DNA of 64,000 bases from Sinorhizobium chiapasense (GCF_036488675.1 NZ_CP133152.1:1116001-1180000); one strand, 5' to 3'; positions 55,412-64,000 are shown, numbered from the stretch's first letter. The notes: generated from the letters alone by a model not told the origin. Numbers and translations: made by a program.

Positions 55412-55517
55412 CTACAGCGCCGCGCGTCTTATTAGACGCGCAAAGGTCGCTGTAGCACTTTGAATTACTGCACGTCTTTGTCCTTAAATCGAGGTCGATT
55501 TAAGGAGACATGCAGTA
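55412..55517. repeat. bipartite palindromic intergenic repeat of rhizobial type
   Basis: Two adjacent long hairpins are present. The first (55412-55455) pairs CTACAGCG with CGCTGTAG outside and GCGCGTCT with AGACGCGC inside around TATT. The second (55466-55517) pairs TACTGCACGTC with GACATGCAGTA (one mismatch) and TCCTTAAATCG with CGATTTAAGGA around AGGT. The text resembles intergenic palindromes that recur in Rhizobiaceae genomes (recalled, not searched). It lies just after the 3' end of the leftward patatin gene and may terminate or stabilise its mRNA. Confidence 0.7.
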
Positions 55518-55554
55518 GTGGACGGTCTCCTCGTCGACTTGTAGAAGCCCTCGA

Positions 55555-57393
55555 TCATAGATCAGACGTGACGCCGAGCACGGCTCGAAGCTTTGGGTCG
55601 TTCTCGCGTAGATGTTCCTTGATCCATCGAGTCGTGCTGGCGTAGGCGTTCGAAAACAACTCTGAGTGTCGGCTCCAATCCATGAAGCTGACCGTACTCG
55701 AAGCCTGCGGGCAGACCAGGACATCCTCTTCGCCTACCGCGACATCCTGTGGCCGGTGTGCCAGCATACTTGCCGCAATGACCTGAAGCATGCTGGGGAC
55801 CTGTGGCCGGCGGACACGACCAAAAGGACTCAGCAAGCCGACCACCAGTTCGGTTGCCCCGGGAATGCGGTCATAGTCGATGTAGTATTTCTGCGTTCCA
55901 CTGGACCCGAGGCTGACGACGAGATTGGGGCCGGCCTTGAGCGCCCTCATCTGTTCCAGCGGTAGATTGTTCATGATGGCGCCGTCCACGAGCATGTCGC
56001 CGTCGGCTGTGAAAAACGGCGGCAGGACGCCCGGGATCGAGCCGGACGCCCGAACGGCCTGCCAGAGCTTGCCGCGACAGTGGACATGCGGCTGACGGCT
56101 GCTGAGATTCGTGGAGAGCGCAAAAAACGGAAGCCAGAGATCCTCGATCAAAATCTCGCCGTATTCCTCCCGAAGGGCCCGATCGAACGCCTTGTGGTCC
56201 AGAAGCGCGAAATGCGGCAAGGTCGGACGGCGAAACGCCCGACTCTTGATAAAAATGTTGTGCGTGCCCTGGTCGATCTGCTCCGCGTTCAACCCGCTTG
56301 CGAAGCCGGCCATCATCGCCGCGCCGGAGCTTGTCCCGCCGAGATAGTCGAAGCTCGCGCCCGCTTCGATGAAGGCCTTGTAGACGCCCAGATGGGCGCT
56401 ACCGAGGGACCCCCCACCTTCCGCCACGAAGCCGAGTGCCTTGCCGGAAACAAATCGGACTAGGCGCTGGATGTCAGCTCCGTTCTCCAGTGCGACATGA
56501 TGGTGTTGGCCAATATGGGGACGCTCATCAAGCCAGGCAGGGGTGCCGACGACAGCCGCCGATCTCCTGTCGTGAATGAGGACCAGACGGCTGGCCGATG
56601 GTGGATGGACCGACAGCGCCAGCTTCTCGGACGGGTTCGGGCAAGGCGAGCAGGACGCGTTGGCAACGAGCAGCACGGCATCGGCCTGACGAATGCAGAC
56701 TTGTGTCCACTCGTTGAGCTCGTCATCGGCGACATAGACGATGAACTCAGCTTCCGCCTCCAGTTCGTTCAGCCAATTAAGGATCGGCTGATCGTCGATC
56801 GGACGACCCGCGAACTTTTCCTGTATGTCAAACCGGAAAAGGAACCGAGTGCGCGCGACTGCGTCGAACGCTTGCTGCAGTTCCCGGATGAATAGCGGTG
56901 AAGTGCCACTTCCGCCGGCTGCAACGAGCGCCAGCGTCCGGTTCTTGGCGGCTTTCTTGAGACGCGACAGGCTCGGAGATTGGGTGGCGAACCGGCGCGC
57001 CAGGAAAACCGTGACCGACTCTCTCAGACTCGGTAGGGTCTCGGCGGCCCTCTCGAAATTGTCGCGACTGATTTCTAGGACGATCGAATCGCGTGCTGCA
57101 ATGACGGTGGCCGTGCGCGGCAGTCCTGCAAAAAACCCGACCTCACCGACGAGTTCACCCTGCGCGATCTCGGCGATCAAGTCCGCGGAAACGACCTTGT
57201 GCACCGTAAAGCGACCGGACAGCACGATGAAAAACATGTCCGATGGATCACCTTCGCGAAGCAGAACCTCACCGCGTCTCAAGACCCGACGGTCGGACTC
57301 GGCAGCTAATGCCTCAAGCGCTTCCAAAGACGTTCGATCGAACATCAATGTTGCCGATAGTAATTTCGCCGCGACAGAATCGACGGAGGACAT
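55555..57393 (-). CDS. NTE-type patatin-like phospholipase with cyclic-nucleotide-binding domain
   Basis: 612 residues. The N-terminal cNMP-binding domain (~20-135) includes VLLREGDPSDMFFIVLSGRF and GELVGEVGFFAGLPRTATVI; the phosphate-cassette residues G-E-x6-R-x-A are visible. A middle region (~150-305) has a Rossmann-like LALVAAGGSGTSPLF. The patatin domain (~310-500) has the oxyanion loop EGGGSLGSAHLG, the nucleophile Ser in GGTSSGA and the Asp of DGAIMNN, so the catalytic dyad is intact. It should cleave phospholipids or lysophospholipids at the membrane, possibly under cAMP control. AGGGGTG precedes ATG 57393. Confidence 0.9.
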   Translation of the reverse strand: MSSVDSVAAKLLSATLMFDRTSLEALEALAAESDRRVLRRGEVLLREGDPSDMFFIVLSGRFTVHKVVSADLIAEIAQGELVGEVGFFAGLPRTATVIAARDSIVLEISRDNFERAAETLPSLRESVTVFLARRFATQSPSLSRLKKAAKNRTLALVAAGGSGTSPLFIRELQQAFDAVARTRFLFRFDIQEKFAGRPIDDQPILNWLNELEAEAEFIVYVADDELNEWTQVCIRQADAVLLVANASCSPCPNPSEKLALSVHPPSASRLVLIHDRRSAAVVGTPAWLDERPHIGQHHHVALENGADIQRLVRFVSGKALGFVAEGGGSLGSAHLGVYKAFIEAGASFDYLGGTSSGAAMMAGFASGLNAEQIDQGTHNIFIKSRAFRRPTLPHFALLDHKAFDRALREEYGEILIEDLWLPFFALSTNLSSRQPHVHCRGKLWQAVRASGSIPGVLPPFFTADGDMLVDGAIMNNLPLEQMRALKAGPNLVVSLGSSGTQKYYIDYDRIPGATELVVGLLSPFGRVRRPQVPSMLQVIAASMLAHRPQDVAVGEEDVLVCPQASSTVSFMDWSRHSELFSNAYASTTRWIKEHLRENDPKLRAVLGVTSDL

Positions 57394-58134
57394 CTGGCAC
57401 CCCTAAGACGCGTTCTCTCAGGTAGTTGTAACCCGTGCTGCTCGTGTTTGCAGCGTCTCGCGGCTAGCGAAGGTCGTGTGCGAAACGCTCGATTTGGTTC
57501 GTGCCTCTGCAGTGGCCTCTCGCGCATTCCGTGGCTTGGTGTCGGTACGATCACACCATGTTCGAACGATTCGGCAGACTCGCGGTGTCCCGCACAGCGG
57601 AACTTGGCCCCCCCCGCTTTCGAGGGCGTCACCCGACCCCGGAGGCCGCCGAACTGACGCCGAGAAAGCTGCGTCCATTGCGTCTAATCGCCGTCGAACC
57701 CGACACGCCACATCTAAGCGTCATGCAACACACGGAGAACACAAATCCAATCGGCCGTCACGACGTGGGCTGCCATGTGAGGCGTACGCGGGATAAAAAG
57801 CTCCCGAGTTCCGGCAACCCGGCCAGGGCGACCGCTTTCGGAAAAATCGAGAAGCCTGTGTACAGCGCTGACGATCTCTTCGTCGCGTGGATCGCCACCC
57901 GCGGATTCTCTTTTTTTGAGCACGGAACGGGAAGCAGCCGCGCGGACTCCGTCCGCGAGTGAGACCTTGTTTTGATGTCTCCTTGGTGCGCCAGCAAGCT
58001 GAACTGCAACGCCTGCGCCCGCGGCACCGACTCGCTTTGTCCTAAGTCTTAAGCTGGAGAGCAGCAGAAAGCGAGTTTGTTCAAAATTGCCACCGTCGCC
58101 ACTATACTCTTGCGTTATAGCCGGGAGGGAGTTC
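57394..58134. other. gene-poor stretch between divergent genes
   Basis: About 740 bases between the leftward patatin and the rightward isoaspartate methyltransferase. Open frames on both strands have no ribosome site or recognised family. A run of eight C occurs near 57609. Promoters for both genes should lie here. Confidence 0.45.
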
Positions 58135-58887
58135 ATGCGTCCTCTAGCCCAGTGCCAAGCGTTACTGGCCGCGGTTCTGGCGAGCGCTGCCGCTGTGGTT
58201 TCGACATCCGCGCCCGCACAGGATCGTCCCAGCGAGCGTGCAGCGATGATCGAAACGATCAAATCGCACGCCCGTTCAGCGCCGTCAGCGGTCGAGGGTC
58301 AGGGCATCGATCCGGCGGTGCTGGAGACGATGGCGAAGGTACCGCGCCACTTGTTTGTACCCGAGGAGCTGCGCGGTGCGGCCTATCGAGATCGGCCACT
58401 GCCGATTGGATACGGTCAGACCATCTCGCAACCCTTCATCGTCGCGCTGATGACCGACCTGATCAACGTCGGGTCTGGCGATGTTGTCCTCGAGATCGGC
58501 ACCGGCTCGGGTTATCAGGCAGCCGTCCTGTCGCCGCACGCGGCAAAGGTTTACTCGATCGAGATCATACCGGAACTGGGCAAAAGGGCGGCCGCCCGTC
58601 TCGCGGAGCTCCGCTTCGGCAATGTCGAGGTGAAGGTAGGCGACGGTTACTATGGTTGGCCCGCGCACGCGCCTTACGACGGCATCCTGGTGACTGCCGC
58701 TGCCAGTCACATCCCGCCGCCGCTTGTCGAGCAGCTCGCCAAAGGCGGCCGGATGGTCGTCCCCGTGGGAGGCCCCTTCGCGACCCAGTTTCTCATGCTG
58801 GTCGAGAAGCGACGGGATGGAAGCATCACGACCCGGCAGCTGCTGCCGGTGGGCTTTGTGCCGCTGAGGGGCGGTAGGGCCCGATGA
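58135..58887 (+). CDS. pcm: exported protein-L-isoaspartate O-methyltransferase
   Basis: 250 residues from ATG 58135, with GGGAGGGAG upstream; a frame extension to 58087 is disregarded. Residues 1-27 are a signal peptide (LLAAVLASAAAVVSTSAPAQ). The PCMT core follows: MAKVPRHLFVPEELRGAAYR, PLPIGYGQTISQPFIVALMT, the SAM motif VLEIGTGSGYQAAVLS (near 121) and GDGYYGWPAHAPYDGILVTA. It methylates isoaspartyl residues as the first step of repair, here probably in the periplasm, which is unusual as SAM is cytoplasmic. The stop overlaps the next gene (ATGA). Confidence 0.9.
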   Translation: MRPLAQCQALLAAVLASAAAVVSTSAPAQDRPSERAAMIETIKSHARSAPSAVEGQGIDPAVLETMAKVPRHLFVPEELRGAAYRDRPLPIGYGQTISQPFIVALMTDLINVGSGDVVLEIGTGSGYQAAVLSPHAAKVYSIEIIPELGKRAAARLAELRFGNVEVKVGDGYYGWPAHAPYDGILVTAAASHIPPPLVEQLAKGGRMVVPVGGPFATQFLMLVEKRRDGSITTRQLLPVGFVPLRGGRAR

Positions 58888-61337
58888 GAGCGGGGCGCCT
58901 GCTGCCGGTTGGTCTCATATCGGCGGCAACCCTTGCCCACGAAGTGCTGCTGATGCGGCTCTTGTCGATCATTCAGTGGCATCAATTTGCCTATATGATC
59001 ATAAGCATCGCGCTCTTGGGCTTCGGCGCGAGCGGTACATTCGTTGCGCTGGCCCGCCGCCCCCTTGTGCAACGGTACCCGGCCGCCTTCGCAGCATCGG
59101 CAGCGCTGTTCGGCATTACCGCGGTTGCAAGCTTCGCCGGTGCCGAACGCCTGCCCTTCAACGCGCTCGAGATTGTCTGGAATCCGGGGCAGCTCGGTTG
59201 GCTCGCGGCCAGCTATGCTCTCCTGATCCTGCCGTTCTTTTTTGGGGCAACCTGTATCGGCCTTGCCTTCAGCCGCCATCCTGGCCAGATCGGACGCGTC
59301 TATGCCTTCGATCTGGTCGGCGCCGGGATCGGTGCGCTGGGCATCGTCGGGCTCTTGTTCCTGGTCTTTCCCTCTGCCGCACTGCGCTTCGTCGCAGCGC
59401 TGGGATTTGCGGCGGCTGCCCTCGCCGCGAAGGGCACGGCTCGCCATCGGCGGCTCGCCGCGGGCAGCCTCGGGCTTGCAGCCGCGGTCATCGCGGTGTG
59501 GCTGCCACCGTCCTTTACGGCCACCGGCCCGCACATGTCCGAGTACAAGGGCCTCCGCATGGCTCTCGAAGTCCCGAACGCGCGGGTGATCGAGGAGCGA
59601 TCGAGCCCGCTCGGACTGCTGACGGTCGTCGAGAGCCCGACCGTCCCTTTCCGCTACGCGCCGGGCCTCAGCCTCGCCAACGTGCAAGAGCCGCCCGCGC
59701 AACTCGCCGTCTTCAGCGATGGCGACAGTATTACGGCGATGAGCGCCTATGGCGGCGATCCGGCGACGGTCGCTTATCTCGACCGGACAACGGCGGCGCT
59801 CCCGTACCGGCTGCTTGCGCGGCCGCGAATGCTGGTCCTCGGTGCTGGTGGCGGCGAGCAGGTGCTGCTGGCGCTCAGCGCCGGAGCCGATATCGTGGAC
59901 GCGGTAGAGGTCAATCCGCAGATGATCGACCTCACTCGCAATCGCTTCGCAAGCTTCGTCGGCGGCATCTTCAGCCGACCGAACGTCAAGCTGCATCTGG
60001 CCGAGGCGCGCGCCTTCGCTGCGACCACTGGCGAGCGTTACGACCTGATCCAGATGCCGCTCCTCGACTCCTTCAGCGCGGCCGCGGCCGGCGTGCAAAG
60101 CATGCATGAGAACTACACCTACACCGTCGAGGCACTGCGGGATTACCTGGCGGTACTGAGACCGGATGGCGTCGTCGCCATCACGCGATGGCTGCGGGTG
60201 CCGCCGCGCGACATCCTCAAGCTGTTCGCCACTGCGATCGCAGCGCTCGAAGCGGATGGCGTGTCCCAGCCCGGTCGGCACCTAGCGCTGATCCGGAGCT
60301 GGAACACCGCGACCCTCATCGTCGCCAAGTCGCCGTTCACAGGCGAGGACGTCGCCGCCATCCGCGGCTTCGCGGGCGAGAATTTCTTTGACATCTCCTG
60401 GGTGCCGGGCATCTCGGCGACCGACGTGAACCTCTACAATCAACTCGACCAGGAATATCTCTACGAGGGCGCCCTCGCCCTCCTCGGCCCCGAGCGAGCC
60501 GACTTCACCGAGCGCTACAAATTCGATATCGCACCGGCTACTGACAATCGGCCCTATTTCTTCGACTTTTTCCGTTGGCGCGCCCTGCCCGAACTCCTGA
60601 CGCTGCGCACCCAAGGTGGAGCGGCGATGCTCGACTGGGGCTACCTGATCCTGGTGACGACGCTCGCCCAGGCCGCGATCCTCAGTGCCGTCCTGATCCT
60701 GCTGCCGCTCTGGCTTCGCCGGCGCGCACTCGGGAAAGCCGTGCCCCGGCTGCGCTTCGGGCTTTATTTCCTGGCCCTGGGCCTCGCCTTCCTCTTCATC
60801 GAGATCGCCTTCATCCAGCGCTTCATGCTGTTCCTCGGCCACCCGCTCTATGCTGTCGCTGTCGTGCTTGCGGGTTTCCTCGCCTTCGCAGGTCTCGGCA
60901 GCGCGGTCGCGGCACGCTGGATGGCGGCGGTCGGAGGCGGATCGGCGGTGCGCGCCATCACACTCGCCGTCGTGGTGATCGCGTTCCTGGCTGGCACCTA
61001 CCTGCTCGCCCTGCCCTTGATATTCGAACGGCTGCTGGCACTCCCGGATGCCGCGAAGATCGCAATCGCACTCCTCCTGATAGCGCCGCTCGCCGTCTTC
61101 ATGGGCATGCCTTTCCCCCTCGGCCTTGGCCACGTCGGCGCACGCTCGCAGGAGTTTCTTCCCTGGGCGTGGGGGATCAATGGCTGTGCGTCGGTGCTGA
61201 GCGCGATCCTCGCCGCACTGCTTGCAATGCATGTCGGGTTCACTGGCGTCGTGACGATCGCGACCATCCTCTATCTTGCCGCCCCGGCCTTACTTGCCGG
61301 GTCGCGGGATCGATACGATCGGCGGATGAGCGGATGA
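58884..61337 (+). CDS. membrane-embedded spermidine synthase-like protein
   Basis: 817 residues. N-terminal membrane helices (~10-230) are followed by a soluble aminopropyltransferase/methyltransferase-like Rossmann domain (RMLVLGAGGGEQVLLALSAG, VDAVEVNPQMIDLTRNRF, VKLHLAEARAFAATTGERYD, then MHENYTYTVEALRDYLAVLR). Another set of helices follows (~585-810; FLFIEIAFIQRFMLFLGHPL, GMPFPLGL). The gene overlaps the exported isoaspartate methyltransferase by four bases, so the two form an operon. Whether it makes polyamines is doubtful; these fused forms have no established reaction. Confidence 0.85.
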   Translation: MRAGRLLPVGLISAATLAHEVLLMRLLSIIQWHQFAYMIISIALLGFGASGTFVALARRPLVQRYPAAFAASAALFGITAVASFAGAERLPFNALEIVWNPGQLGWLAASYALLILPFFFGATCIGLAFSRHPGQIGRVYAFDLVGAGIGALGIVGLLFLVFPSAALRFVAALGFAAAALAAKGTARHRRLAAGSLGLAAAVIAVWLPPSFTATGPHMSEYKGLRMALEVPNARVIEERSSPLGLLTVVESPTVPFRYAPGLSLANVQEPPAQLAVFSDGDSITAMSAYGGDPATVAYLDRTTAALPYRLLARPRMLVLGAGGGEQVLLALSAGADIVDAVEVNPQMIDLTRNRFASFVGGIFSRPNVKLHLAEARAFAATTGERYDLIQMPLLDSFSAAAAGVQSMHENYTYTVEALRDYLAVLRPDGVVAITRWLRVPPRDILKLFATAIAALEADGVSQPGRHLALIRSWNTATLIVAKSPFTGEDVAAIRGFAGENFFDISWVPGISATDVNLYNQLDQEYLYEGALALLGPERADFTERYKFDIAPATDNRPYFFDFFRWRALPELLTLRTQGGAAMLDWGYLILVTTLAQAAILSAVLILLPLWLRRRALGKAVPRLRFGLYFLALGLAFLFIEIAFIQRFMLFLGHPLYAVAVVLAGFLAFAGLGSAVAARWMAAVGGGSAVRAITLAVVVIAFLAGTYLLALPLIFERLLALPDAAKIAIALLLIAPLAVFMGMPFPLGLGHVGARSQEFLPWAWGINGCASVLSAILAALLAMHVGFTGVVTIATILYLAAPALLAGSRDRYDRRMSG

Positions 61338-61689
61338 TCGATGTTGCGTCGCTGTTCGGGGCTCGGTCAGGGAGAATATCTATCTCATCGGGCTTCTCCG
61401 CGGACCTTACTGATACGATTGAGCTTGGTATCGGCCGCCCCGTTGATACAGACATGGACGGAACATCGAGCCGTTTAAAGGCAACTGCAAGCTCAAGAGC
61501 AAACTCGGCATGTAGGCTCTTCAGATCGCCAATACAGAGGCGCAGAACGTTCTTTGATTGTTCAGGTAGCGTCGCCCCTTCATTGAGCCGCTCGGCGGGG
61601 CGACTGAACGCGTCACGCGATTGTCACGCGACCGTCACGATTGAAGGCTGAAGGCCGCCTATTTCGGCGTTGAGTCTAATTCGCGCGTA
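61338..61689. other. gene-free stretch
   Basis: No gene or RNA was recognised between the spermidine synthase-like gene and the integrase remnant. Confidence 0.45.
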
Positions 61690-61815
61690 GACATCTGGCG
61701 CAAGACCTGCGCGCCGTCCAGCTCTTGCTCGGCCACAAGAAACTGGAGCGCACCGTGCAGTGCCTCGGAACAGAGGTGGACAACGCCTAGCCATTTCTGA
61801 GCAAGTGGAGCTGTA
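61690..61815 (+). pseudogene. tyrosine recombinase (integrase) C-terminal remnant
   Basis: The frame reads RHLAQDLRAVQLLLGHKKLE, RTVQCLGTEVDNA and then a stop; one base further on, LAISEQVEL continues to TAG. This is the LLLGH...TVxYLG...EVDDALAISEQ end of phage-type integrases. The LGH box is kept, but the catalytic Tyr is Cys (TVQCLG) and a frameshift is present, so it is dead. About 250 further bases to the next gene hold nothing recognised. Confidence 0.72.
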
Positions 61816-62069
61816 GCGCTCAATAGCGGCGCTTCTTCGAAGCGCCGCCCGCTCGCCTGCTGAGGCGAAGTTCGACCCACTACAGACAGTGGCGATAGTC
61901 ACAAACTGACCCATGCAAGACGTCCGCACCCAGACCAGCCAGAGGTCTGCTGCTGGCGTGGGCTCCGGCCGCTCAGCTAGAGCTGTCTTCGCATGCATGC
62001 GCGGGATGTCGCGTCGCGCCAAGCCTATACGAAGCACACTCCCTCGCGCCACAGCAACGCGGCGATGTG

Positions 62070-63176
62070 TCAGCGTATCAGTCCTGCCGAACGCAGTGCC
62101 CTTTCAATCACCGCCTGAATTTCTCTCGGCCGACCCGGCTGCGATCGGCTGGCTGCCTGAGCTGATCGGGTGGACTTGACGTAGTCAGCTCTTTCCCGCC
62201 TGCGCTGTAACGACGGCGTCAGGCCCCAAAAGCGCGCTGTGTGGAGGGTAGAGGAGACTCCTGCGTCGAGCATGTACGGCGCAGTGTGCCCGTAGCCCGA
62301 TGCGACGTCGAGTGGCGTCCCATGGCTCATGCCTTCTATGAGGTAGAGCTCAATCGCGTCCCTGCCGGATCGATCTCGCCAGACCAGCCTTTTGTGCCCG
62401 TCGACCGTTTCCGCCGACGAGGGGCTGGATGGGACGCCATGGGCGCCGCTCCACTGAGCGATAATCGCATTGGCATTCGCCTGTGCGACGGTCCGGTCAT
62501 TCGTGCCATGCCACACCGATATTGTCGGCCAAGGACCGGAATGAGGCGATGCCCCGGACAGCCGCTTTTGCAGGCTGTCCGCATTGGGGATGCCGTGTCC
62601 GCGCATGCGATCGAAGGCTTCCGGTACTGAAGTAGCAGCAGCATAGGGAAGACCGGCGATGATTGCGCCGCCGGCGAAAATCTCGGGATAGGCGCAAAGG
62701 GCGGCGTTCGCCATCGCACCGCCCGCCGACAGTCCCGTGATGTAAACCCGGCGATGGTCGATGCCATGGTCGGCGATCATGGCATCGACCATCTGCCGTA
62801 TCGATTGGACCTCTCCCTCGCTGCGGCGAATATCGCTCAGGTTGAACCAGTTGAAGCACAGGTTGGGGTTGTTGGCGTGGACCTGCTCCGGATAAAGGAC
62901 CGCGAAACCAAAATCCTCAGCGAGTTTGGACCACCCGGATGCGTGATCATAACCGGCAGCATTCTGCGTACATCCATGGAGGACCACGACCAACGCCGGC
63001 GCGTCCGTCAGGCCCACGGGAACATGGTACCATGCTTGCAAAGCTCCGGGATTTGGGCCGATGCGTTGCAGCCGAGACAGCGTTGAGGTTGCCGCAGTGA
63101 CGTCGTCCCTCTTACCTGTACGAAATCTGGTACGAAATCTGGCAAGTCGCTCCAGTGTATCGGAAAGGGATCGCAT
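62070..63176 (-). CDS. PHB depolymerase/esterase family alpha-beta hydrolase
   Basis: 368 residues with GCGAGGAGGCG before ATG 63176. The alpha/beta-hydrolase core has ALVVVLHGCTQNAAGYDHAS (oxyanion hole), the nucleophile in YITGLSAGGAMA (G-x-S-x-G), a likely Asp in WHGTNDRTV and His in EGMSHGTPLD. This is the pattern of the PHB_depo esterase domain (LpqC-like). There is no clear signal peptide; the N-terminus is Arg-rich. Possible substrates are short-chain polyhydroxyalkanoate or other esters such as feruloyl esters. It stands alone. Confidence 0.88.
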   Translation of the reverse strand: MRSLSDTLERLARFRTRFRTGKRDDVTAATSTLSRLQRIGPNPGALQAWYHVPVGLTDAPALVVVLHGCTQNAAGYDHASGWSKLAEDFGFAVLYPEQVHANNPNLCFNWFNLSDIRRSEGEVQSIRQMVDAMIADHGIDHRRVYITGLSAGGAMANAALCAYPEIFAGGAIIAGLPYAAATSVPEAFDRMRGHGIPNADSLQKRLSGASPHSGPWPTISVWHGTNDRTVAQANANAIIAQWSGAHGVPSSPSSAETVDGHKRLVWRDRSGRDAIELYLIEGMSHGTPLDVASGYGHTAPYMLDAGVSSTLHTARFWGLTPSLQRRRERADYVKSTRSAQAASRSQPGRPREIQAVIERALRSAGLIR

Positions 63177-63487
63177 CTCGCCTCCTCGCTGTCACCATCA
63201 GGCGATCATGGGTGCTACGCGGCAGCTTGCCTTCTGCTGCACTGCACAATATTCTAGTTCGGCTGCCTTGTCCTTTAAAACGACGTGCTTTGCACATTTC
63301 TGTCGAAACTCGGCTGAATGGACGCTGAGTACGCTAAGACGGCCTGGTTCCAAAGCCTGTGAGCCCTTGCTTGTGCGCCGAGCGTTCGTCAGCCTCCCGG
63401 TTCCGAACAGTCGATTGATAAGAAGGTCGTTGCTGCTGATGCGGCAAACAGAGTACCCTCCTGATGCCGGGCACCTTGGAGGAAGCC
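63177..63487. other. gene-free divergent spacer
   Basis: 311 bases between the leftward esterase and the rightward methyltransferase. No specific promoter or operator was recognised. Confidence 0.45.
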
Positions 63488-64000
63488 ATGCAACGGGAGC
63501 AAATCCGCCTCACCGGCGCAAGGGAGACCCTGCTGATCACGCTCCAAGCCAAGGCAGCCGAAAGCGCCATGCCGGATTCGCTGCTGCGTGACCGCTTCGC
63601 CGCGGATGCGTTGCGCCGTATCGATCAGGGTAGTCGGCACCTTAAGGTTGGTCACGACATGACCATCGGCATCGCGCTGCGCGCGTATATGCTTGATCGC
63701 TGGACGGAGGCGTTCCTTCAGCGCTACCCGGAGGCCACCGTTGTCCATCTCGGCTGTGGTCTCGACAGTCGTATCTTCCGCATAGATCCTGGGCCGGGAG
63801 TTCGCTGGTTCGAACTGGATTTCCCCGATGTCATCTCCTTGCGTCAGCAGATCTATCCCGACCGTGCGGACTGCGCGATGATTGGCTGCTCGATCGTCGA
63901 GCACGGCTGGATTGCGAAACTTCCCGCCGACAAGCCGGCCATGATCGTCGCCGAGGGCGTTCTGCCTTATCTGAAGGAACACCAGGTTGCGCAGGTTTTG
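63488..64000 (+). CDS. LCM/PPM1-type class I SAM methyltransferase (3' end outside window)
   Basis: The first 171 residues from ATG 63488, with GGAGGA six bases upstream. The sequence MQREQIRLTGARETLLITLQ, SLLRDRFAADALRRID, the SAM motif VVHLGCGLDSRIFRID, the acidic WFELDFPDVISLRQ and MIVAEGVLPYL follows the leucine carboxyl methyltransferase (PF04072, Tcmp/PPM1) family. Bacterial members are often in polyketide or unknown methylation pathways; substrate unknown. The frame is open to the end of the window. Confidence 0.87.
   Translation, partial: MQREQIRLTGARETLLITLQAKAAESAMPDSLLRDRFAADALRRIDQGSRHLKVGHDMTIGIALRAYMLDRWTEAFLQRYPEATVVHLGCGLDSRIFRIDPGPGVRWFELDFPDVISLRQQIYPDRADCAMIGCSIVEHGWIAKLPADKPAMIVAEGVLPYLKEHQVAQVL

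Noticed and set aside
57501..57962. A 153-residue plus-strand open frame upstream of the isoaspartate methyltransferase gene
   Set aside because: It overlaps other comparable frames on both strands, crosses a run of eight C and shows no motif or ribosome site.
58707..60281. A 524-residue minus-strand open frame opposite the spermidine synthase-like gene, and a similar one at 18029-20005 opposite the ABC exporter
   Set aside because: Both are rich in Arg, Glu, Gln and His, match no family and lie wholly inside strongly supported genes. They are shadows of high-GC coding sequence.
1..64000. tRNA, rRNA and CRISPR features
   Set aside because: None was recognised when reading for cloverleaf ends, conserved rRNA stretches or spaced repeats. 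A dedicated scan could still find a tRNA missed by eye, especially near the integrase remnant at 61.7 kb.

Overview
This window looks like part of an alphaproteobacterial genome of the order Rhizobiales, most like Rhizobiaceae (Ensifer/Sinorhizobium or Rhizobium). The evidence is high GC content, the gene families (ManC/phosphomannomutase surface-sugar genes, families of TPR-containing class III adenylate cyclases, GYD, DUF5132 and YHS proteins) and a rhizobial-type palindromic intergenic repeat. Assignment below family level is inference. The abundance of gene fragments and mobile-DNA scars suggests an accessory replicon (megaplasmid/chromid) or a plastic chromosomal region.

Layout. (1) 1-10.4 kb is a surface polysaccharide cluster: phosphomannomutase (3' end) and ManC for GDP-mannose, three SAM methyltransferases, two GT2 glycosyltransferases, a WecG/TagA/CpsF glycosyltransferase, and a Wzz/GumC-like chain-length protein with its CpsD-like ATPase. 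One methyltransferase is clearly AT-rich. (2) 10.9-21.5 kb is a co-directional type I secretion locus. It holds a 1,793-residue exoprotein (DMFase-like domain plus four ~261-residue DUF4082/cadherin-like repeats), a CobW-family GTPase, a ~100-residue protein, a HlyB-like ABC exporter with a degenerate C39 domain, and a HlyD adaptor. (3) 21.6-33 kb has an inositol monophosphatase, a 5'-truncated sulfatase, and four class III cyclase loci (two intact TPR forms, two broken). A nucleotidyltransferase/HEPN-like pair with a truncated second gene lies among them. (4) 32.8-42 kb has cupin, YHS and ankyrin proteins, a SABATH-like carboxyl methyltransferase, an S8 peptidase with seven 14-residue repeats, a broken SRAP gene, a DsbA-like protein and a HExxH protein. 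(5) 42.3-44.8 kb is an HU gene split by a complete group II intron whose exons rejoin in frame. (6) 45-52 kb is a junkyard of small genes, an IS110-family transposase and remnants of chrA, a serine recombinase, DUF1993, gnd, an alcohol dehydrogenase and GrpB. (7) 52.3-64 kb has an AmrS-type radical SAM enzyme, a Kelch protein, adenosine-specific kinase, a cNMP-binding patatin, a two-gene operon of exported isoaspartate methyltransferase and membrane spermidine-synthase-like protein, an integrase remnant, a PHB-depolymerase-like esterase and the start of an LCM-type methyltransferase.

How the genes may work together. The first block supplies GDP-mannose, glycosyl transfer, methyl decoration and chain-length control for one surface glycan. 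The second block encodes a large exported protein with its own exporter, although no outer-membrane TolC is present here. The cyclases could supply cAMP/cGMP to the cNMP-binding patatin at 55.5 kb, but this is inference only. All assignments were made by reading the sequence; no database searches were run.
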